The translations under genes and the position numbers were made by a program. DNA of 64,000 nucleotides from Verrucomicrobiales bacterium. Its GTDB lineage: Bacteria > Verrucomicrobiota > Verrucomicrobiia > Limisphaerales > JAYPXF01. Positions 9,661 to 16,534 of this stretch are shown piece by piece (position 1 is the first letter of the stretch; every line of letters begins with the position of its first letter). The DNA is taken from NCBI GenBank assembly GCA_002715965.1, contig PBAL01000079.1, positions 1 through 64,000 of the forward strand, given 5' to 3'. The notes below the pieces were generated by a model, which did no database searches, was not told the origin of the DNA, and saw only the letters and a program-made list of their open reading frames with translations.

Positions 9661-10506
9661 ATGGACGTATCTGAATTAGCCGCCAACATTCAACACAAAG
9701 GGTATTGCATCGTCGAGGATGTGATTCCAGCCAATGAGGTGGATGACGTACGTCTGCAAGTCGTGGCCGCTCAACAGGCTCATCATGCTGAGGCCGAGGC
9801 GGAACTGGCGAAGACGCGGGCTCGCGGACATCGCATCGGCGTGCCGGGCGTGGGTCTGTTGAAACAGGTCCTCAACGCAACTCAATGTTTCGCTCCCTAT
9901 TTGGCCGATGAGCGGATTCTCGCAATTGCGGAATCGTTTTTCGGAGACTTCGTGCGGATTTCCTGCACGGACTGCGTGATCAATCATCCGGGCACGGAGC
10001 GAGGCTATTGGCACGCCGATTGGCCTTACAACGCGACCAACTCGACCCATGTAAAGGCTCCTTATCCGGACGTGATGATGCATCTTGCTTCGATCTGGAT
10101 GTTGACGGACTTCACGCCAGAGAATGGCGGCACGTTTGTTCTGCCTGGAAGTCACCTCCAACCCAACAATCCGGCGGCGGGTGGGATGGACGGCGTCGAT
10201 CAGGACGCGCCGCACGCCGATGAAAAGCAGGCCCTTGGTTCGGCCGGCAGCGTGCTTTTGTACGACAGCCGCTTGTGGCACTCGGTGGCTCCAAATCAAA
10301 GCAACGCGGCGCGAGCCGCCCTGGTCGTGCGTTACGCTCCCTGGTGGTTGAACCTGACGCCAACCATGCGCGGGACACCGGACCATGAACGCATGGTGTT
10401 GGAAACGGGCGGCAAGAATTACGACGCCATTCCGATTCGACGCGAGGTGTTCGACGGACTGCCGGAGAACGTCAAGCCGCTCTACCGACATTGGGTGGCA
10501 GCGTGA
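9661..10506 (+). CDS. Phytanoyl-CoA dioxygenase (PhyH)-family oxygenase
   Basis: Predicted Fe(II)/2-oxoglutarate-dependent oxygenase of 281 residues with a jelly-roll fold. The facial-triad HxD appears as 'YWHADWP', the distal His in 'LWHSVAPN', and the 2-oxoglutarate-binding Arg follows in 'RAALVVRY'. The frame is open back to 9550, but the ATG at 9661 with a nearby AAGGAC and the start of the helix 'MDVSELAANIQHKGYCIVED' fits the family. Its stop overlaps the GTG of the symporter gene (GTGA), so the two are translationally coupled. Substrate is unknown; the link to an uptake transporter suggests it hydroxylates an imported small molecule. Confidence 0.88.
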   Translation: MDVSELAANIQHKGYCIVEDVIPANEVDDVRLQVVAAQQAHHAEAEAELAKTRARGHRIGVPGVGLLKQVLNATQCFAPYLADERILAIAESFFGDFVRISCTDCVINHPGTERGYWHADWPYNATNSTHVKAPYPDVMMHLASIWMLTDFTPENGGTFVLPGSHLQPNNPAAGGMDGVDQDAPHADEKQALGSAGSVLLYDSRLWHSVAPNQSNAARAALVVRYAPWWLNLTPTMRGTPDHERMVLETGGKNYDAIPIRREVFDGLPENVKPLYRHWVAA

Positions 10507-11990
10507 TTGCCGCGATTGCATTGAGCGCTCTCGATATCGCCGTACTGATTGTCTATCTGGCGTTCATCGCGGGTATGGGCGTCTATTTTGCCCGTCGCCG
10601 ACGCGTCAGCGGCGACTACTTCCTGGCCGGTCAAAAGATTCCGTGGTGGGCGGCTGGACTCAGCCTGCTGGGCACTTCGCTCAGCGCCATCACCTTCATG
10701 GCGATTCCCGCCAAGGCTTTTCAAACCGATTGGGTTTACCTGCTCGGCAACCTCATGATCGTTGCCGTCGCGCCGGCGGTGATCTGGTGCTACCTGCCGT
10801 TTTATCGGCGTCTCAAAGTCACTTCGGCGTACGAGTATCTGGAACTGCGGTTTGGGTTGGCCACGCGATTGGTTGGCAGCGCCACGTTTCTGCTGTTTCA
10901 ACTCGGCCGGATGGGAATTGTGGTTTACCTGCCTGCCCTGGCGTTGTCGGCCGTGAGCGGCTGGAACATCTATGCGTGCATTGTGGCCATCGGACTGCTG
11001 GCAACTTTTTACACGACCCTTGGCGGTATCGAGGCGGTGATCTGGACGGACGTCGTGCAGGTCGTTGTGCTGCTGGGCGGCGTTGCGGTCAGCTTTGTTG
11101 TCATCCTGATGAAAGTGCCCGGCGGCGCGGCGGAGATTTATTCGACCGGCCTTGCCGCTGGAAAACTACACGCGATGAACCTGACATGGGACGTGGCAAC
11201 GGCCAGCCTGTGGGTCGTTGTCCTGGGAAACTTCTTCAAGTTCCTGATTCCCTATAGCAGCGACCAGGCCGTAATCCAACGCTACCTGACGACGAGCAAT
11301 GAGCGGGATGCCGCGCGAGGCATCTGGCTCAACGCCTTGGCTTCCGCGCCGGTTTGGGCCGCGTTTTTTGCCCTGGGCACCTGCCTCTGGGCGTTCTACC
11401 AAGCCTTTCCCGAAAGACTGAATGCGACCGGGCATCCCGATCAAATCTTTGCCTGGTTTATTGTCAATGAACTGCCACACGGTCTCGCCGGCCTGTTGGT
11501 TGCGGCCTTATTCGCAGCTTCGATGTCGAGTCTGGACAGCAGCATCAACTCGATGTCGACTGCGTTGACAACCGACTTTTATGGCCGCTTGCGCAAAGAC
11601 TCCAGCGACGCTGATCGCCTGCGTATCGCGCGAATCGCCACCGTCGTTTTTGGAATCGTCGGCACACTCACGGCGATATGGCTGGCATGGTTGGGAACAA
11701 AATCCATCTGGGATCAGTTCCTGAAGATCATGGGCCTGTTCGGCGGCGGCCTGGCGGGGATGTTCGTTGCTGGAATCTTTACCCGACGCGCCCATCAAAA
11801 GGGAGTCTTGATCGGTTTTGCCGTCAGCGCCGCAATCCTATACTGGGCAAGCGCTACCGGCGCAGTCCACTTCTTCCTCTACGGCGGCATCGGCATCCTG
11901 ACGTGCTCGATCGTTGGGTGGTTGGCGAGCCTCGCACTGACACACCCTTCAAAGAGCCTTGATGGCCTGACGATTCACTCGCTGAAATAA
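10503..11990 (+). CDS. Sodium:solute symporter (SSS family)
   Basis: Inner-membrane secondary transporter of 495 residues with about 13 hydrophobic helices. Family marks are 'YFLAGQKIPWWAAGLSLLGT' near the N-terminus, 'FYTTLGGIEAVIWTDVVQ' and the sodium-site helix 'SMSSLDSSINSMSTAL' in the second half. The GTG at 10503 overlaps the preceding stop codon, so it is chosen over a TTG four codons earlier. The neighbouring sialidase makes a sugar acid or similar monosaccharide a reasonable cargo, but the SSS family carries many solutes and the sequence alone does not settle this. Confidence 0.92.
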   Translation: MIAAIALSALDIAVLIVYLAFIAGMGVYFARRRRVSGDYFLAGQKIPWWAAGLSLLGTSLSAITFMAIPAKAFQTDWVYLLGNLMIVAVAPAVIWCYLPFYRRLKVTSAYEYLELRFGLATRLVGSATFLLFQLGRMGIVVYLPALALSAVSGWNIYACIVAIGLLATFYTTLGGIEAVIWTDVVQVVVLLGGVAVSFVVILMKVPGGAAEIYSTGLAAGKLHAMNLTWDVATASLWVVVLGNFFKFLIPYSSDQAVIQRYLTTSNERDAARGIWLNALASAPVWAAFFALGTCLWAFYQAFPERLNATGHPDQIFAWFIVNELPHGLAGLLVAALFAASMSSLDSSINSMSTALTTDFYGRLRKDSSDADRLRIARIATVVFGIVGTLTAIWLAWLGTKSIWDQFLKIMGLFGGGLAGMFVAGIFTRRAHQKGVLIGFAVSAAILYWASATGAVHFFLYGGIGILTCSIVGWLASLALTHPSKSLDGLTIHSLK

Positions 11991-12030
11991 CGCTCACCGA
12001 ACGCGCGCGTAGTTCTTCACGAACGATGCG

Positions 12031-12120
12031 CCGGCTAACTGCATACTCAGGGTCGGACCGAAAATTGATCAATCCAGTCATCACACGCGGACTCGCATCC
12101 GGGAATTAGGCAGAGCAATT
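12031..12120. repeat. Dispersed repeat, copy 3
   Basis: Third copy, core 12071-12119, between the symporter and the glycoside-hydrolase-like gene. The CGGGAATTAGGCAGAGCAAT part is nearly identical to copy 2. The central palindrome is degraded (GCGGACTCGC). The left flank shares catactc-gggtcg and aattga text with copy 1, so the ancestral repeat is longer than the core. Confidence 0.78.
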
Positions 12121-12199
12121 GGCTTCACCCAACCCCCAGGCTTGGACCGCTGAGAATTGTTGACTGATCCCGGAAGATCCAAAACAAAGGTTCTCGTTC

Positions 12200-13378
12200 A
12201 TGATCGGCCAACAATCATATTCACGGCGTGGCTTCAACCGCCTGCTTGTTAGCGCGGGATTGATCGGCGTTGCCGGGGTGGCCCGGCGCCCTGCTTTCGG
12301 CGCCGCCTCAAGCTATTTCACGGTGCACGAATTTAACGAACGCCACCTGTTCGCGACGCCCGGAGGCGAGCCGTTCTTCGCCATCTCGTTCAACCACATC
12401 GATTCGTCGGCGATGCGGTACCCCGAAAATATTCACCTTTGGAAGGACCGCTACGGCGCCAGCGAAGAGCGTTGGATCAAGGAGCGCGTAGCGCCGGACC
12501 TGAAGGCCTGGGGCTTCAACTCGATCGGCTGGAACCAGGAGGTCGTGCTGCGCCAGCCCGACTACCACTGGCACTCGCCCAACTGGACACGCGACCACTA
12601 CAACTGGGCGGGGATGCCCTACTTCCACAACCTGGCGTTCCTGGAGGCGCACCGCTGGAAGCTGGGGCGCAAATGGCCGGACGTCTACTCGCGAGACTTT
12701 GAGATGTGGTGCGACTATGTCGCGCGCGAGAATTGCGCGGCCCTGGCCGACGATGCGAACATCATCGGTTACTACTTCACCGATGTGCCGCTGCTGGTCA
12801 ACAAGTCGAGGCGCTACCCCGCGAAGGACTCGATACACGATCCGGAACTGCTGAAGACGCCGGCCGGGCGCGCCAAGATTGCGAAAGACACGCGTCAATA
12901 CTATCAAGTGGCGTGCGACGCGATCCGGCGCTACGACAAAAACCACCTGATCTTTGGCGACCGATACAACCTCGCCACACCGATGCCCGAACCGGTGATC
13001 GACACTGCCGCGGAGTTCATCGACGCAATCGCCGTGCAGCTGGCGGGCAAGTTGGAAGACATCAGTCCGACGATGACGCGCTGGTCGGAGCGAACCGGGT
13101 TGCCGTTCATCGTGGCCGACGCCACGCGCACCAACAAACGCGATCCGGCCGGGGGTTCGCGTCACGACCCGGAGAAGTACAACTTCCTGCTGAACGCGAT
13201 GCGCGAAAACCGGCACTGCCTGGGCGTCAACCTGTGTGGAGGGTTTGTGCGGAATCGGGCGCGCCAGAAAGGCGTTTACGACGAGCAGGAGAGGCCGGAC
13301 CAGGAAGCGATCGATGGATTTCCACGGCCCAAAAAAGAGGCGCCCGGAGACGCCTCTTCACAATTCCCGAAGACCTGA
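12200..13378 (+). CDS. Tat-exported agarase/glycoside-hydrolase-like TIM-barrel protein
   Basis: A 392-residue protein with a Tat signal ('YSRRGFNRLLVSAG', twin Arg at 9-10) and a barrel-like enzyme domain. 'LKAWGFNSIGWNQE', 'NIIGYYFTDVPLL' and 'HLIFGDRYN' resemble agarase/GH-A type proteins of planctomycetes and verrucomicrobia; the acid pair cannot be named with certainty. Codon choice is strikingly GC-rich in third positions compared with the neighbours, suggesting recent acquisition. The last ~18 codons are encoded by the terminator of the convergent transketolase gene; the stop TGA (13376-13378) directly abuts that gene's stop. The natural C-terminus was therefore probably lost or replaced. 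Confidence 0.7.
   Translation: MIGQQSYSRRGFNRLLVSAGLIGVAGVARRPAFGAASSYFTVHEFNERHLFATPGGEPFFAISFNHIDSSAMRYPENIHLWKDRYGASEERWIKERVAPDLKAWGFNSIGWNQEVVLRQPDYHWHSPNWTRDHYNWAGMPYFHNLAFLEAHRWKLGRKWPDVYSRDFEMWCDYVARENCAALADDANIIGYYFTDVPLLVNKSRRYPAKDSIHDPELLKTPAGRAKIAKDTRQYYQVACDAIRRYDKNHLIFGDRYNLATPMPEPVIDTAAEFIDAIAVQLAGKLEDISPTMTRWSERTGLPFIVADATRTNKRDPAGGSRHDPEKYNFLLNAMRENRHCLGVNLCGGFVRNRARQKGVYDEQERPDQEAIDGFPRPKKEAPGDASSQFPKT
13331..13358 (-). terminator. Intrinsic terminator of the transketolase gene
   Basis: On the minus strand an 8-bp stem (AAGAGGCG/CGCCTCTT, arms 13351-13358 and 13335-13342) with an 8-base loop is followed by a run of six T. It lies 20 bases after the transketolase stop, the classical position. 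It is inside the coding frame of the convergent glycoside-hydrolase-like gene. Confidence 0.88.
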
Positions 13379-15430
13379 TTACTTCATCAGCTCTTCGGAA
13401 GCTTCGACAAGCTTCTCCGCGTTCAATCCGTACTGATCATAGAGCTGGGCGGCCTTGTATGCGGACTGGCCGAATTCACCGGGGATGCCCAGCGACTTTA
13501 CCCGGTGCGCAATGCCAGCTTGGGAAAGCGCGTGGGAGATTTGGGCGCCCATGCCGCAGATGGTCTGGTGATCCTCGATCGTAACCAGGCGCCCACCGCA
13601 CTTCTCAACCGCACCACCGATGGTTTCAACATCGACGCGATTGGTGAAAGGATTGTTGATGACGGTGGCACTGATGCCTTTCTCAGCCAGCTTCTCAGCG
13701 GCTTCGAGTGTGCGACTGAAGAGAACGCCGGAACCAACGATGACAACGTCACTGCCTTCCTTGATCACCTGCGCCTTGCCCCACTTGTAATCAGGGTTTT
13801 CGAGCCAGTGGATCGGATAGGATTCACGGCCGACGAAGAAAATGTAGCTCTCACCGTCCTTGCCCGCCTTGCGGTCCTCGGCGTAGCGCTTGATGGCCTC
13901 ATACATGAGCGCCTCAGCTTCACCCGCGCAGGAAGGAGTGATCACGACAGTATGCGGAATCGCACTGACGGCTGCGTAATAGGTCGTGGCCTGGTGGGAA
14001 GCGCCGTCGGCAGCATCTTGAAATCCCACGTGCGAGAACATCGCAATGACCGGTGCCTGCGATAGAGCCGCCATCGTGAGCGGGAGATTGCCCTTGGTCA
14101 CACCGAACTGACCAAAGGTGTCCACGATCGGCACGAAACCGACTTTCGCAAACCCAGCACCGGTGCTGACCATGTTTGCCTCGGCGATACCGACTTCCAC
14201 ATGACGGCCTTCGATTGCTTTCTGAAACGCGGCAATTCCGGTCGAACCTTGCACGTCGCTGGAAATCGAGAAGACCGGATAACCTTCCTGGGCGGCTTTC
14301 ACCGCACCGGCTGCGAGTCCGGATTGCACCTTGTCCTTCTTCACCGCCGGAGCCGAGGAACCGCCAGATGCGGCCTTCTTGGCTTCTTCCGCCTTTTCCC
14401 AATCAGAACGAAGTTGATTCGCCCAGGTGTTGAATTCTTCCGGTGCTTCACCGCCATAAATCTCCTTGATCCAGTCAACTGCCTTCTCACCATTCTTCAA
14501 CGGGAACCCATGACCACCAGCCGCGTGATCCTCAGTGGCCTTGATGCCATAACCTTTGATCGTCTTTAGCCAGATGCAGACCGGCTTGTTGGCATCGGCG
14601 CGTGCTTCGGCTACGGCCTTTTCGACCGCGCTGTAAACAGCCTGCAAGTCGTGACCGGTCTCGACCTTGATCACGTTCCAACCCAGATCATCCATCGCCT
14701 CGAAAGTTGGCTGCATCGAGAAAGAGTCGGCGGTGATCCGGCCAGAAAGCTTGGTGTCGTTGTCGGATACGACCATCACGAAGGGATTTACCATTCCCTT
14801 GGCGGCCAATCCGGGCACGGCTGCAAAAGCTTCCTTGGCTTCCCCTTCCATCGAGGCGCCGTCCGAAACCACACAGATGGTCACCCGATCATTGCCGGCG
14901 ACCTTGTCCGCAATCGCAAGTCCCTGTGCCTGAGGGAGACTGGATCCGAGAGGTCCGTTGCTGAGAAGCACACCTTCGGGATTCAAATGTGATTCGCCAT
15001 GCCCGGTAAGCTTGCTCTCGATGGAACGAAACTTCTTCAAATCGTCGAGACCGAGGCCGTCGAAACCCCAATTCGCCCGAAGGGCATAGATGCCATTCTC
15101 GGCATGACCGGCGTCGTTGACAAAGTTGTAGGACTCGTTCCAAGGATTCGTGGCAAACATGAGAGAGTGAATCGCAGAATTCACTTCTGCAAACGCCGCT
15201 GGCCCGCCCCAGTGACAGGCAGCGCCTCCCACTACAGCGTGAATATCCATCAAAGCGACCGCAGCACGGGTTGCGCGCGGATCGGCACAGGCCACATCCG
15301 CACCAGACGCGGCCTTCACATCCACGGACCATTTCGGTCCGGACGCCGGATTTCCAGCGAGGTGTGATTTCAATTCAAGTGGTTTCAATGGTGGTGCTTC
15401 CACCGCATCTGCAGTTACTTCGGCTCCCAT
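13379..15430 (-). CDS. tkt: Transketolase
   Basis: Thiamine-diphosphate enzyme of the pentose phosphate pathway, 683 residues, cytoplasmic. The N-terminal TPP-binding domain shows 'NDAGHAENGIYALR', 'SDGASMEGEAKEAF' (the GDG-type motif with Ser for Gly) and the Mg-ligand Asn in 'VSDNDTKLSGRI'. The pyrimidine domain begins with 'SSDVQGSTG' and holds the catalytic Glu in 'VGIAEANMVSTGAGFA'. The C-terminal domain ends in 'EKLVEASEELMK'. A Gly/Lys-rich linker (about 355-375) joins the halves. The substrate-loop text differs from the textbook 'NGHGS' form, so this is a divergent subgroup. Single gene with its own terminator; AAGAAAG precedes the ATG at 15430. Confidence 0.92.
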   Translation of the reverse strand: MGAEVTADAVEAPPLKPLELKSHLAGNPASGPKWSVDVKAASGADVACADPRATRAAVALMDIHAVVGGAACHWGGPAAFAEVNSAIHSLMFATNPWNESYNFVNDAGHAENGIYALRANWGFDGLGLDDLKKFRSIESKLTGHGESHLNPEGVLLSNGPLGSSLPQAQGLAIADKVAGNDRVTICVVSDGASMEGEAKEAFAAVPGLAAKGMVNPFVMVVSDNDTKLSGRITADSFSMQPTFEAMDDLGWNVIKVETGHDLQAVYSAVEKAVAEARADANKPVCIWLKTIKGYGIKATEDHAAGGHGFPLKNGEKAVDWIKEIYGGEAPEEFNTWANQLRSDWEKAEEAKKAASGGSSAPAVKKDKVQSGLAAGAVKAAQEGYPVFSISSDVQGSTGIAAFQKAIEGRHVEVGIAEANMVSTGAGFAKVGFVPIVDTFGQFGVTKGNLPLTMAALSQAPVIAMFSHVGFQDAADGASHQATTYYAAVSAIPHTVVITPSCAGEAEALMYEAIKRYAEDRKAGKDGESYIFFVGRESYPIHWLENPDYKWGKAQVIKEGSDVVIVGSGVLFSRTLEAAEKLAEKGISATVINNPFTNRVDVETIGGAVEKCGGRLVTIEDHQTICGMGAQISHALSQAGIAHRVKSLGIPGEFGQSAYKAAQLYDQYGLNAEKLVEASEELMK

Positions 15431-15551
15431 AAGGATTCTTTCTTCGTGTCAGTCGTTGCTTTCGTTTTCTTAATTAAGGGCGGGGAAAATACGGATCACC
15501 CAAATAAATGGGAAGGCAAAATCTGGGTTGAACCGGGAAGAGAGCGGCAGG

Positions 15552-16187
15552 TTAACTGACCTGCGAATGATACGGAGCCAAGAGACGTATCACTTCCGCG
15601 GACCCACCCGCCCTGGCGGCTTCCACCACACGACGGCCATGGGTCCTTTTCATCATTTCGTCAGCTCCCGCCTCAAGCAGATACACTACCATGTGAAGAT
15701 CTCTATTCTGCGCCGCGCGAAGAATTGCCGAATCACCGTCCCTGCTGATGGCACGAAGATCCGCGCCAACCGACAGGAGTCTCGAAACCATGTCACGGTG
15801 CATTACAGCACGCATTAGCGAAGTAATCCCGCGGTGATCCGCTCGGTTCGGATCGGCACCGGCATTGATGAGCGTATTGAACACCGCCGTAAAACCACCG
15901 GCACACGCGAGATGCAAAGCCGTCACACCCTCGGCGTTGCTGTCATCCACGCAAGCCCCGTGATCCAACAAGCGTTGGGCAATCGTTTCGTATCCCCGTG
16001 CGCCTGCTTCCATCAACGCGCGATGCCCGCGATCTGTGCCGTGATTCGAATCCGCGCCGTACCTGAGCAGCAATTCGATCAAGTGGTACGACCTGACACG
16101 CGCGGCCTCCATCAATGAAATCCAACCGTTCCTGCGAATCGGATTCTCCCCTGGTTGAGATCTGAGATGCCTGTCGGAAGGCAGCAT
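15552..16187 (-). pseudogene. Ankyrin-repeat protein, 3' part after an in-frame stop
   Basis: A 211-residue open segment with about six ankyrin repeats, for example 'ISLMEAARVRSYHLIELLLR', 'VTALHLACAGGFTAVFNTLI' and 'ITSLMRAVMHRDMVSRLLSV'. It is in the same frame as the ankyrin segment 16212-16445, separated only by one TAG at 16212-16214 and eight sense codons. No signal peptide is visible. It could be translated separately from the ATG at 16187, but this lies inside a linker without a clear ribosome site. Read together the two parts make one ~290-residue ankyrin protein, probably a protein-binding cytoplasmic factor. Confidence 0.7.
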
Positions 16188-16211
16188 TAACTTAAAGGCC
16201 CCGTTCTCCGG

Positions 16212-16445
16212 CTAAACACATCCTGCGTTCACGTCCGCGCCATGCTCAAGCAACGTCTCGGCAATCCACGCGTTCTGTCGGGACACGGCGAGTGTCATGC
16301 ACGTCCAGCCACGTGAAGTTCGCGCATTCGGATCGCCCCCCGCGCGCAGCTGAACGCACAGTGCGTCCAATCTCCCGTTTTCAATGGCTGATGTCAGGCC
16401 CGCCGATGGAATCACTGCTGTGAACGATGGCATGGCACGCTTCAA
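16212..16445 (-). pseudogene. Ankyrin-repeat protein, 5' part
   Basis: A 77-residue segment with a cap and two ankyrin repeats ('LTSAIENGRLDALCVQLRAG', 'MTLAVSRQNAWIAETLLEHG'). It stops at a TAG (16212-16214) right after 'GADVNAGCV', where another repeat would be expected. The frame continues without shift into 15552-16187. Either this is a nonsense mutation in a single gene, a short independent protein, or a sequencing error. No signal peptide. Distance to the divergent repeats and to the terminator at 16484 shows it is its own unit. Confidence 0.65.
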
Positions 16446-16483
16446 GCGTAGGTCATGCCGCCGATCAACTATCCCGCATAACC

Positions 16484-16511
16484 AAAAACGCGCGGTGTCA
16501 AACCGCGCGTT
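16484..16511 (-). terminator. Intrinsic terminator after the cytochrome-WD40 gene
   Basis: Perfect 9-bp inverted repeat AACGCGCGG/CCGCGCGTT (arms 16487-16495 and 16503-16511) with a 7-base loop, followed on the minus strand by a T run. It lies 24 bases after the stop of the last gene of the 25.4-16.5 kb operon and marks its end. Confidence 0.85.
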
Positions 16512-16534
16512 CGTGAATCGTTTTGTTCGAATGA

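Noticed and set aside
2540-12120. The three repeats as a CRISPR array or integron attC array
   Set aside because: Spacing is 4-5 kb, copies are imperfect, and there is no integrase or Cas gene in the window.
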